64,000 bases of DNA, from NCBI GenBank assembly GCA_003478355.1, contig QUFC01000010.1:40503-104502 (forward strand). Direction: 5' to 3'. The notes beneath the pieces were generated by a model, which was given only the letters and a program-made list of their open reading frames with translations, was not told the origin of the DNA and made no database searches. Source of the DNA: Lachnospiraceae bacterium AM48-27BH (GTDB lineage Bacteria > Bacillota > Clostridia > Lachnospirales > Lachnospiraceae). Position numbers and translations under genes: made by a program. Positions 57,203 through 64,000 of this stretch are shown here, piece by piece. The first letter of the stretch is position 1. Each line of letters starts with the position of its first letter.

Positions 57203-57230
57203 CAAAAAGAAAGAGGCTTTGCTAAGCCCC
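57203..57230 (-). terminator. terminator in early region
   Basis: GGGGCTT-AGCA-AAGCCTC on the minus strand followed by TTTCTTTTTGC; overlaps the stop of the 57222-57386 gene. Confidence 0.8.
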
Positions 57231-57386
57231 TGTTCTCATTTTGTTAAACCGTAGTTTCTGTAACCGAATACGCATTACAGTCAATTCCTTTCCGATGTTT
57301 TCCTGCTGACGATAATCCTTACTTCTCAAAAGCATATCCTCGAAAAATCGAATTTTATTCAGCAGATGTCTTTCTTCTACACTCAT
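57222..57386 (-). CDS. small helical protein
   Basis: 54 residues from ATG 57386 behind GGAGGTG. Charged helices (MSVEERHLLNKIRFFEDML; QENIGKELTVMRIRLQKLRF), basic. Sits between early element copy 9 and its terminator. Unknown. Confidence 0.6.
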   Translation of the reverse strand: MSVEERHLLNKIRFFEDMLLRSKDYRQQENIGKELTVMRIRLQKLRFNKMRTGA

Positions 57387-57414
57387 ATCGCACCTCCGTA
57401 AATATGTATTCTAT

Positions 57415-57729
57415 TCATAAAAGCAGTTGCGATTTATGCGCCTTCCAACGTATCATAGTCATCTCACATGGATAATCTTCATATCCAAAAGTCTCGCAAG
57501 TGATCAGTCCCTCTATAACACCGGCTATTATTTCCGATTCGTATTGCTTGTATGGGTAAATATAATCTGGGAGATACCGATGTATACATCTGCATTCGGA
57601 GCATTGATACCTCGGAACATTCACCCATTTGCTCACACGACCTTTCGTCCGTACAATTCTTCTAACTTTGTCATAGTATTTCAATTTTCCACCGCAGTCC
57701 TGGCAGGTTGATGTATTGTTACTGATCAT
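57415..57729 (-). CDS. DUF6431-like zinc-ribbon protein
   Basis: 104 residues, ATG 57729. CQDCGGKLKYYDKVRRIVR and YQCSECRCIHRYLPDYIYPYKQY are the hallmark of a transposase-like zinc-ribbon family frequent in Clostridia. First gene of the leftward early operon, 30-50 bases after its promoter. Confidence 0.75.
   Translation of the reverse strand: MISNNTSTCQDCGGKLKYYDKVRRIVRTKGRVSKWVNVPRYQCSECRCIHRYLPDYIYPYKQYESEIIAGVIEGLITCETFGYEDYPCEMTMIRWKAHKSQLLL
57416..57443 (-). promoter_or_regulatory. early 28-bp element, copy 9
   Basis: Minus strand GGCGCATAAATCGCAA then CTGCTTTTATG, overlapping the end of the DUF6431-like gene and 30 bases ahead of the next ATG. Confidence 0.5.
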
Positions 57730-57745
57730 ATACCTAACCCTTTCT

Positions 57746-57756
57746 ATCCTAGGTTA
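57746..57756. promoter_or_regulatory. operator-like site, copy C
   Basis: ATCCTAGGTTA just downstream of the leftward -10; identical (opposite strand) to the site at 56016. Confidence 0.45.
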
Positions 57757-57757
57757 A

Positions 57758-57787
57758 AATATAAAAATTTAGTGTAGGAGTTGACAA
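57758..57787 (-). promoter_or_regulatory. leftward early promoter
   Basis: Minus strand TTGTCA (57787-57782), 18 bases, TATATT (57763-57758). Its -35 lies inside the same inverted repeat as that of the integrase promoter. Confidence 0.65.
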
Positions 57788-57798
57788 TTCCTACACTA
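57770..57798. promoter_or_regulatory. inverted-repeat operator between int and early promoters
   Basis: TAGTGTAGGAG and TTCCTACACTA (10 of 11 paired) separated by seven bases containing both -35 boxes. A dimeric repressor bound here would block both directions. Confidence 0.65.
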
Positions 57799-57809
57799 TG
57801 ATATATGAT
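57781..57809 (+). promoter_or_regulatory. integrase promoter
   Basis: TTGACA (57781-57786), 17 bases, TATGAT (57804-57809): near-consensus sigma-A promoter, 65 bases upstream of the integrase ATG. Confidence 0.8.
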
Positions 57810-57873
57810 TACTAACGATAAATCAACAATCCAACATAAAATCTCGGTTCATTATCATGAGGAGGGATTTAAT

Positions 57874-59112
57874 ATGCTGATACAATGCCCGGAGTGCGAC
57901 TTACAGGTAAGCGATAAAGCAAATACCTGTCCGCATTGTGGATACCCGCTGAAACCAGACGCAAAGCCCAAATCGTCTCGTAAACCAAATAAGCGCAGGC
58001 GGCTTCCAAACGGTTTCGGTCAAATAAGTGAGATTAAAGGTAGAAATTTAAGGAACCCTTTCCGTGCAATGGTTACGGTTGGAAAGGACAAGAATGGCAA
58101 ACCAATATGTAAGCCGTTGAAACCTGAGTCATACTTTCCAACATACAATGATGCATACACAGCTCTTGTGGAATTTAATAAGAATCCGTATGACCTGGAA
58201 CCGTCTATCACAGTCAAGGAACTGTACGACAAATGGACACCAGAATATTTCAAGACTCTGAAGAGCGACGACAGCGCCAGAGCTACTACATCGGCTTGGC
58301 AATACTGCTCTGCTGTTTACGATATGCGAGTCATGGATGTTCGAGCAAGGCACATAAAAGGCTGCATGGAAGAAGGTGTTGCTACCGTAAGAGGCCAAGA
58401 GCAGACACCAAGCGCATCAATGAAGAATAAGATAAAGACGCTCTTCAATCAGATGCTCGACTATGCTGTTGAATACGAACTTGTAGATCGGAACTATTCG
58501 AGAACATTCAAGCTTACAGACGATACCATTAAAGAAATACAGACTGTCAAGAAAGAACACATTCCATTCTCTGATGATGAGATGGCTCTTCTGTGGAAGA
58601 ATCTCGGACATAAATATGGGATTGAGTTCATGATTATTCAATGCTATTCTGGATGGAGACCCCAGGAGTTAGGTCTGATAGAATTAGCAGATGTTGATTT
58701 ATCGAACTGGACATTTAAAGGTGGAATTAAAACCGATGCTGGTGAAAACAGAGTTGTACCGATTCATCCTCGGATAAGGGACTTGGTTTCTAAATCATAC
58801 GAAGAGGCTGATCAACTTGGGAGCAAATATCTTTTCAATTATACAGATGAAGATCGCCGCGGTAAGAATACCAAGTTGACATACAATCGGTATAGCAAAA
58901 TATTCAATCGCATTCGGGACGAGCTTAAACTCAACCCGGATCATAGACCTCACGACGGCAGAAAGCATTTCGTAACCAAATGCAAAGATGCTAAAGTCGA
59001 TGAATACGCTATCAAATATATGGTCGGACATAAGATTTCAGATATCACCGAAAAGGTGTATACAGCCAGAGAATTTGAATGGCTCAGAACTGAAATAGAA
59101 AAAATAAAATGA
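57874..59112 (+). CDS. int: tyrosine recombinase integrase with N-terminal zinc ribbon
   Basis: 412 residues from ATG 57874 (MLIQCPECDLQVSD) behind GGAGGG; upstream in-frame codons lie in the promoter leader. Residues 4-27: zinc ribbon CPEC...CPHCGYPL. Then an AP2-like arm-binding region (FRAMVTVGKDKNGKPICK), a SAM-like core-binding domain, and the catalytic domain: SGWRPQEL (Arg I), KTDAGENRVVP (Lys), HDGRKHF (HxxR), VGHKISDITEKVYT (His and Tyr nucleophile). It inserts and, with a directionality factor, excises the prophage. The only phage gene here on the plus strand. Confidence 0.95.
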   Translation: MLIQCPECDLQVSDKANTCPHCGYPLKPDAKPKSSRKPNKRRRLPNGFGQISEIKGRNLRNPFRAMVTVGKDKNGKPICKPLKPESYFPTYNDAYTALVEFNKNPYDLEPSITVKELYDKWTPEYFKTLKSDDSARATTSAWQYCSAVYDMRVMDVRARHIKGCMEEGVATVRGQEQTPSASMKNKIKTLFNQMLDYAVEYELVDRNYSRTFKLTDDTIKEIQTVKKEHIPFSDDEMALLWKNLGHKYGIEFMIIQCYSGWRPQELGLIELADVDLSNWTFKGGIKTDAGENRVVPIHPRIRDLVSKSYEEADQLGSKYLFNYTDEDRRGKNTKLTYNRYSKIFNRIRDELKLNPDHRPHDGRKHFVTKCKDAKVDEYAIKYMVGHKISDITEKVYTAREFEWLRTEIEKIK

Positions 59113-59298
59113 CTTGTATTTGACGCTCAAATATAGGAATAGCGGTATAGGAGTAGTGCAGGAATAATGTATGAATTACCTACATTTTCCCACTTTTTAC
59201 TACTCTTAACCGCTTCATAATTCCTTGATTTTACTGGATTTTCTCGGTATAAGCCACCTAACAAGTTTCTATAGTATTTCTTCCTAAAGAATACACAT
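59113..59298. other. right prophage boundary region (attR expected)
   Basis: Non-coding stretch between integrase and host terminator. Short direct repeats typical of arm sites (GGAATAG, AGGAGTAG, AGGAATAA at 59131-59169) are visible. The core cannot be named without the left end. Confidence 0.5.
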
Positions 59299-59341
59299 AA
59301 GGAGCGTGAAAGTGTCACCCCACATTTCACGCTCCTTTTTT
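59299..59341 (+). terminator. terminator after integrase
   Basis: AAGGAGCGTGAAA (59299-59311) and TTTCACGCTCCTT (59325-59337) form a perfect 13-bp stem followed on the plus strand by TTTTT. It may also protect the host nuclease gene from the other side. Confidence 0.9.
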
Positions 59342-60280
59342 ATGGATTGCAGCTCTTACACGGGCTATACCCGTTCTTGATTGCTTCTTCCCTGGTTCCC
59401 ACAAAGGTCTGTTTGTTGGAATCCTTGATCTTTCCAACAGAACCACAGTCTGGCTTGTGGAAGGTTTTGGAATTGGTATTTAACACATACGTTTTTCTTG
59501 CACTCCCGAAACTGCCTCCTGTCCCGTCGTCTAATCTGGAATCTCCCGTTGCATAATCAATGATGATTCCTGGCTGAACATTGTATACATAGACACAGAA
59601 CTGAATGGCCTCTCCGCCATCTTCTGCAGATTCCCCTTCCATCAAAACACCGGAAGCCACCAGATCATCCCCCTCAAAAACCGGAGTCACCCGGTATAAC
59701 ACATGATTTCCCGTTTCTTTGATATAATCTGCAGTCAGGTTCTCAAACGGAAGCATGCCCTGTACATTCAAATATCTGGTTCCGGTGATCAGATTATTTA
59801 CATTGGCATTTTCAGCGGTCAGCTGATAACCGATCAGATGACAGCGGTTGTAGAGATATTTGCCGTCTACGTTATCATATTTCACTGCATGCCAGCCAGT
59901 TGGCTTTACCTGACCGATGTTTCCACGCTCTTGTGTTGGCATGGTCTCGGTTCCCACCATAGAATAAGCCACTGTGCACCTTCCAAGGCTGTCCAGATCC
60001 CCATAGCTTTCAAAAACCTCTGCTTTTAAGTCCTCTTTGGAAAAAAATGGAACATTGTTGTTGACCACCACGTAAGGGTCCCCAGAATATTCTGGAATCG
60101 AATCCAGAGAAACCGATGTCTGGGAACGATTTCCTGCTCCAGATAACTGGCTGCCATTCTGGGTCGAACTGCCATTACCACTTCCATCCCCGATTACAAT
60201 TTCCACCTGCCACAGGCGCACAGCATCAGTGATACCGCCATCAACAGCCACAACAGATTCTTTTTCCAGTTCTTTAACAT
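59340..60280 (-). CDS. DNA-entry-type nuclease lipoprotein (signal and body in different frames)
   Basis: Body of about 300 residues with the DNA/RNA non-specific endonuclease fold: YNRCHLIGYQLTAENANVNNLITGTRYLN and LVASGVLMEGES; the C-terminus adds a Cys-containing Ada-like tail (TFHKPDCGSVGKI ... GYSPCKSCNP). Upstream, ATG 60280 opens another frame encoding a lipoprotein signal (NLLWLLMAVSLMLCACG), which stops after GRWKL. One extra A in TGGAAATTGT would join it to the body (RWKIVIGDGSG). So either a base is missing in the sequence or the host gene is broken. Host gene, outside the prophage. Confidence 0.75.
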
Positions 60281-60359
60281 CGCTTGAAGTCCTCTCTTAT
60301 CTCGTCGTAATGCTTCCGTAACCGTTACTGAAAACTTATAAAAAGTTATAAACTTCTAT

Positions 60360-60495
60360 GTTTCATTCCTACTTCAACGAGTATGCTTTTGATGATATAA
60401 ATATCTATCTACTCACAAGTTCTTGTACTCTCCGTAGGCGTAAATTCCGGACTAACGTATCCGTACATATTTGCATTAACGTTTCAGTGTTAGCT
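60360..60495 (-). ncRNA. probable omega RNA and right end of IS607 element
   Basis: Non-coding DNA after the tnpB stop on the same strand, with hairpin-forming segments (TCCGGAATTTACGCC and CTACGGAGAG; ACGTTA repeated). In IS607 and IS200/605 elements the TnpB guide RNA comes from this position and extends into flanking DNA. End not defined. Confidence 0.45.
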
Positions 60496-61653
60496 TGCAA
60501 ATCGTTCTCCATAAGCCTTGAGATTTATAGATGCCTGGAAATCTCTGTCAATCATATTCCCACATTCACATCTATAAACCCTGTCAGATAACTTCAGATC
60601 TTTTTTGATGTTTCCACAGCAGCTGCAAAGCTTTGATGATGGATAAAACCGATCAGCTACAATAAGCTGGATTCCTTTATCACTGCATTTGTATTCGAGC
60701 TGTTTTCTAAACAAAAAAAATCCCTGTTCCTGAACTGCTTTGGATAAATGTCTGTTTTTCATCATTCCGCTGACATTCAGATCTTCAATACAGATAAATC
60801 TTGGCTTTCGATTTACGATCTCAGATACGGTCTGATTCAAATAGTTTTTACGGATGTTTGTTAATCTGTGATTTCGTTTTAATAAAAGTTTTTCCTTTTT
60901 GATTACATGATTGGTTTTGCAGTAACTTTCCCCTTTCTTATTTTTTTCGTAAGAACGAGAGATACTACGTTGTAATCTGCGTTTCTGTTTTTCTAGTTTC
61001 TTTACTTTCTGACTCTTATTGATGTTCTTATACTTAACAGCATCAGAGCAGACAGCGAAGTCTTTCATTCCTAAGTCTATGCCGACTCCATCATCATTCA
61101 GTGTTTCCCTGCAATCAGGAAATTCCACACATACACTAATCCACCAGTTCAATCCATCAAAGGATATTCTCGGATTCATATAGTTAGCATCAATCGGAAT
61201 ACGTCCATGTTCTGCCAGTCTTACCCAATTCATTTTTTGCTTATTTGCTTTCCTGCTGGAAGAAAAGCCTTCAAATTTGACGTGGGTATTACTGAATTGT
61301 ATCTTAACGTTGTCCTGATAGAACTTCGGCATTGATCTCTTTCTGGACTTGAATCTCGGGAATTTTTGCAAACCCCTGAAAAAGTTCTTATACGCAATAC
61401 AGGCATCTTTGATCGCCTGCTTGGTGACATTATTGGAAATACTCAGTAACCATGCATACTCATCAGAATGTCTAAGCTTTGTAAATTCTTTTCTGAGTTC
61501 TGAATCTGAAATGAATCTGCCACCTTTTTCGTAGTTTTCTTTTTCCCTGGCCAAAGCCCAGTTATAAGCAAATCTTGAAGCTCCTGCGTACTGAAACATC
61601 TTAGTTTTCTGTACGTTGTTTGGTATCAACATCACTTTTATGGCTTTTACCAT
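60490..61653 (-). CDS. tnpB: TnpB RNA-guided nuclease of IS607-family element
   Basis: 387 residues, ATG 61653. Complete RuvC triad: GIDLGMKDFAVCSD, CIEDLNVSGMM and DRDFQASINL; zinc finger CSCCGN ... YRCECGN between the last two. N-terminal wedge/REC part NNVQKTKMFQYAGASRFAYNWAL. TnpB cuts DNA guided by omega RNA and helps the element persist. Overlaps tnpA by 53 bases. Appears intact. Confidence 0.95.
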   Translation of the reverse strand: MVKAIKVMLIPNNVQKTKMFQYAGASRFAYNWALAREKENYEKGGRFISDSELRKEFTKLRHSDEYAWLLSISNNVTKQAIKDACIAYKNFFRGLQKFPRFKSRKRSMPKFYQDNVKIQFSNTHVKFEGFSSSRKANKQKMNWVRLAEHGRIPIDANYMNPRISFDGLNWWISVCVEFPDCRETLNDDGVGIDLGMKDFAVCSDAVKYKNINKSQKVKKLEKQKRRLQRSISRSYEKNKKGESYCKTNHVIKKEKLLLKRNHRLTNIRKNYLNQTVSEIVNRKPRFICIEDLNVSGMMKNRHLSKAVQEQGFFLFRKQLEYKCSDKGIQLIVADRFYPSSKLCSCCGNIKKDLKLSDRVYRCECGNMIDRDFQASINLKAYGERFAS

Positions 61654-62260
61654 CTGTTTCCCCCTGTATCAATTCTCGGATAAGTTTCTTAGCTTTGATC
61701 GCTCGTTTTCCTTGTAATTTGCAACTGAATACTGTGATTATTTGAACCAGATCTTCAACAAGTTCCTGTTGTTCAGATTTTTCAGTATTATCAATAATCT
61801 CAATCTCACAATTATAAAGTGAAGCGATATATTCTATCAACTCAAAACCAAATCGCAATAGCCTATCTTTATATAAAACAACAACCTTTTCAACCTGATT
61901 TTGAGAGATTCGTCTGATCAATTCCTGAAGCCCTTTTTTCTTATAATTAATCCCAGAACCGATATCACTTATGATCTCAAACGGCTGCCCTTTTGCTAGA
62001 AGATATGTCTTGACATTATCAATCTGTCGTTCCAAATCATCTTTTTGTTTATGGCTGGAAACGCGACAATATCCAATTGTAATGCGATTTTTAGGCTTTA
62101 CATTTATTACTTGGTTGAGTTGTTCATCGGAATAATATCTATAGCCACTTACTGTAGTATGATGCGGATGAAGTTTTCCATTGGCATCCCAATTTCGTAA
62201 TGTCTGAGCAGATACGCCTATAATTTTTGAAAATTCATGTATAGAATAATATTTACTCAA
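61601..62260 (-). CDS. tnpA: TnpA serine recombinase of IS607-family element
   Basis: About 219 residues with TTG start at 62260, seven bases from AAAGGAG. N-terminal MerR-like HTH (YSIHEFSKIIGVSAQTLRNWD, then GYRYYSDEQL), then the resolvase catalytic domain (IGYCRVSSHKQKDDLERQ with the nucleophilic Ser; YKDRLLRFGFELIEYI). Typical IS607 order, HTH first. Promoter TTGAGT-17-TAGAAT at 62283-62311. Confidence 0.95.
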   Translation of the reverse strand: MSKYYSIHEFSKIIGVSAQTLRNWDANGKLHPHHTTVSGYRYYSDEQLNQVINVKPKNRITIGYCRVSSHKQKDDLERQIDNVKTYLLAKGQPFEIISDIGSGINYKKKGLQELIRRISQNQVEKVVVLYKDRLLRFGFELIEYIASLYNCEIEIIDNTEKSEQQELVEDLVQIITVFSCKLQGKRAIKAKKLIRELIQGETDGKSHKSDVDTKQRTEN

Positions 62261-62282
62261 AGTATCAACTCCTTTCAATTAT

Positions 62283-62311
62283 ATTCTACTCTAATATCTC
62301 ATAAAACTCAA
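62283..62311 (-). promoter_or_regulatory. tnpA promoter
   Basis: Minus strand TTGAGT (62311-62306), 17 bases, TAGAAT (62288-62283), followed by the tnpA ribosome site. Confidence 0.55.
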
Positions 62312-62379
62312 CACTGGCTTATATAATTTTATAATTTAAATTAACTGTTAATAACCTTCTGGTTACAGTTCATCTTTTG

Positions 62380-62802
62380 TCACATGTTTGGATTCACCCG
62401 CTCATAGATCTCTTCCGTGATCTTCTCATGGGAAGATCCGGCAAACTCCTCTGCCTGTACCAGCTTCCACCCACTAAAATCAATCGGAAAATGTACATCC
62501 GCCGGATACACCCGGTTCCATCGGTACAGAATGATCTTCTCGATCTTCTCTTCCACTGTCCCAGGATTTTCTTTTTCTACAAAGCAGAATTCACCATCTG
62601 CCGCATGTTCCAGGCATTGGTCATCAATTTCTAACTGTTCCCGGCTTTCTGCCGAAAACAGTCCTGCTGTGTACGTATCCACCCACAGCTTTGCCCCACC
62701 GGTCCGCTGCAGCATCCGCTGTCTCTGCACCCGGTCCTGACTCTGTCTCCGGTGATTGAACAGCATTCCCTGATTATCATCTGTACATGCAATTATGATC
62801 AT
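62380..62802 (-). CDS. conserved host protein, unknown
   Basis: About 140 residues from ATG 62802 (MIIIACTDDNQGMLFNHRRQSQD), overlapping the hydrolase stop by four bases. Pattern KLWVDTYTAGLF, FCFVE, RWNRVYPADVHFPIDF and EEFAGSSHEKITEEIYE. It looks like a protein of Lachnospiraceae that databases sometimes label ribonuclease Z, but no metallo-beta-lactamase motif is visible, so that label is not supported. Confidence 0.6.
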   Translation of the reverse strand: MIIIACTDDNQGMLFNHRRQSQDRVQRQRMLQRTGGAKLWVDTYTAGLFSAESREQLEIDDQCLEHAADGEFCFVEKENPGTVEEKIEKIILYRWNRVYPADVHFPIDFSGWKLVQAEEFAGSSHEKITEEIYERVNPNM

Positions 62803-63830
62803 GTCCTCTCCCCCATTTTCTCCTGGAGCCATGCCAAGACATCCTCGTAAACTTCTGCCCGGTTGATCTCATTCAACACTTCATGGCGGGCTTCCGGGTA
62901 TAAATGACAGGTAATGTCATCCACGCCAGCTTTTTCATATCGTTTTACCAACCGTTTGATTCCTTTTCCACCCTCACCCACCGGATCATCGGACCCGGAA
63001 ATGATCAGATACGGGATATTTTTCACAAAATGACCACGCTTTTCCGCCCTCTGGTCTTCCAGAATGGTCTGGAACATATCTCGGTAAGCGCCTGCCGTAA
63101 AGATAAAATCACAGTATGGATCTTTAAGAAATTTTTCCACCCGCTCCCGGTCTCTGGATAACCAGTCGTAATCTGTTTCCACCGGAGCAAATTGGCGATT
63201 ATAAGTGCCAATGGACATCTGATACAGCGTTTTACTTCTATCACGGGTTCCCTTTTGTATACAGAATCCATTCGCCAGGCCCCAGCCAAATCTCACCAAT
63301 TCATGTGGCGGATTTCCCGTCCCTGAGAGAATGACCCCATCCGGCTCCTGCTGCCATTCCACCCCAAGTTTCCGATGTGCTGCTTCAGGATTCCCGCACT
63401 GATCTGACTGTGCTTCTGGTTCTTTCTCTTTCCAGCCATCCGCATACGCCGCCAGATATCGCCTGGTCATAAAAGAGCCCATGCTGTGCCCCAGGATCAC
63501 ATGTTTCGCTTCCGGAAATATTCTTTTTCCATAAAGCGCCACTTTCCGGATATCCTGTACCAGAAACTTATGTCCCTGCCTCTCTCCAAACCAGCCCCGA
63601 TCCTCCAAAGAAGCTGCCGTCTTTCCATGACCAATACAGTCATGCCCCATGACTGCGATCCCATGCTCTGCCAGATAAGCAGCAAATTCTTCATATCGGC
63701 CCATATGCTCATTCATGCCGTGGACCAGCTGCACCCACACGTTCAGGGATTCCTGATCCGGAAGCCATCTGGTCACATGAAGCTTGTTTTTACCATCACT
63801 GGAATCTAAAAAACCTTCTTGTTTTTTCAT
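62799..63830 (-). CDS. alpha/beta hydrolase, monoacylglycerol lipase-like
   Basis: 343 residues, ATG 63830. VQLVHGMNEHMGRYEEFAAYLAE (oxyanion HG), GHDCIGHGKT, nucleophile elbow ILGHSMGSFM, acid ISGSDDPVGEGGKG and catalytic His YPEARHEVLNE: a serine hydrolase of the lysophospholipase/monoacylglycerol lipase type. Host metabolic gene in a two-gene operon with 62380. Confidence 0.85.
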   Translation of the reverse strand: MKKQEGFLDSSDGKNKLHVTRWLPDQESLNVWVQLVHGMNEHMGRYEEFAAYLAEHGIAVMGHDCIGHGKTAASLEDRGWFGERQGHKFLVQDIRKVALYGKRIFPEAKHVILGHSMGSFMTRRYLAAYADGWKEKEPEAQSDQCGNPEAAHRKLGVEWQQEPDGVILSGTGNPPHELVRFGWGLANGFCIQKGTRDRSKTLYQMSIGTYNRQFAPVETDYDWLSRDRERVEKFLKDPYCDFIFTAGAYRDMFQTILEDQRAEKRGHFVKNIPYLIISGSDDPVGEGGKGIKRLVKRYEKAGVDDITCHLYPEARHEVLNEINRAEVYEDVLAWLQEKMGERT

Positions 63831-63881
63831 TTAGCCACCTCATTTCTACTGATTTTGTAAAAAACCGTAACTGTTTCTGTT

Positions 63882-63998
63882 TCCTATGACATAAAAAAGA
63901 ATCCTGCTTGCAGGATTCTCCGCCTGCGGCGGGTCGCAATAGCGACATAATTCCTTTCCGCCGCAGTGCGATCCCGCGGAGCTTTTTTGTGTCATAGG
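63882..63998. repeat. palindromic repeat element (MITE/REP-like) at right end
   Basis: Outer arms CCTATGACATAAAAAAG (63882-63898) and CTTTTTTGTGTCATAGG (63982-63998) are inverted repeats with one mismatch. Inside are GAATCCTGC/GCAGGATTC and GTCGC/GCGAC hairpins. About 117 bp, no coding capacity. It could be a small mobile repeat or a bidirectional terminator. Confidence 0.6.
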
Positions 63999-64000
63999 AC

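Larger units (their letters stand above)
60360..62345 (-). mobile_element. IS607-family insertion sequence
   Basis: tnpA-tnpB pair with overlapping frames on one strand and probable omega RNA. IS607 elements lack terminal inverted repeats and make no target duplication, so the ends are approximate. Inserted in host DNA between the nuclease and the 62380 gene. Confidence 0.8.

Noticed and set aside
62380..62802. Ribonuclease Z
   Set aside because: No HxHxDH metal-binding motif and half the expected length.

Overview
The window is most of a large, AT-rich tailed (siphovirus-type) prophage followed by a short stretch of host chromosome. Gene families (HK97-type head genes, Gp37-like tail protein, SleB-like hydrolase, DUF3310, DUF6353-like membrane proteins), AGGAGG-type ribosome sites and the host genes at the right end point to a Clostridia, probably Lachnospiraceae, host; this is inferred from recognised families, not from a search. 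The left prophage end lies outside the window. The right end lies just after the integrase (about 59.1-59.3 kb).

Layout, read right to left because nearly all phage genes are on the minus strand. 57.7-59.1 kb: tyrosine integrase on the plus strand and a compact switch of two divergent promoters sharing one inverted repeat. 46.4-57.7 kb: early region of many small genes (zinc-ribbon, membrane and DNA-binding proteins, three DUF6353-like paralogues, one tRNA-like gene), with frequent terminators and nine copies of a 28-bp element just ahead of genes. 31-46 kb: DNA metabolism (a helicase-primase-family B polymerase fusion, SSB-like protein, SF2 helicase, DNA methylase, MazG-like, HAD and ThyX-like proteins, BRO antirepressor). 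29.9-30.2 kb: a promoter and strongly structured RNA leader with a terminator/antiterminator. 15.6-29.9 kb: nucleases, a YonO/QDE-1-like RNA polymerase, HNH nuclease, terminase, toxin/immunity-like pair, portal, protease-capsid fusion and connectors. 1.4-15.6 kb: tail, lysin, tape measure, baseplate. 1-2.9 kb: a diversity-generating retroelement (DGR) with reverse transcriptase, template repeat, Avd and a C-type-lectin-like target.

The most striking points: (1) the DGR has a second variable repeat about 50 kb away, at the end of an early gene, differing from the template only at adenines and followed by the same hairpin; (2) four unrelated proteins of the packaging region, including the RNA polymerase and a nuclease-toxin-like protein with a putative immunity partner, carry related N-terminal L-x-H-[HY]-[GA] tags, suggesting a virion cargo signal; (3) the repeated early element could be the recognition site of a phage-specific transcription system; (4) the late leader RNA looks like a regulated attenuator. 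Four genes appear broken by single missing bases, which may be sequence errors rather than decay.

59.3-64 kb is host DNA: a DNA-entry nuclease lipoprotein, an IS607-family element with TnpA, TnpB and a probable omega RNA, a conserved small protein, an alpha/beta hydrolase and a palindromic repeat.
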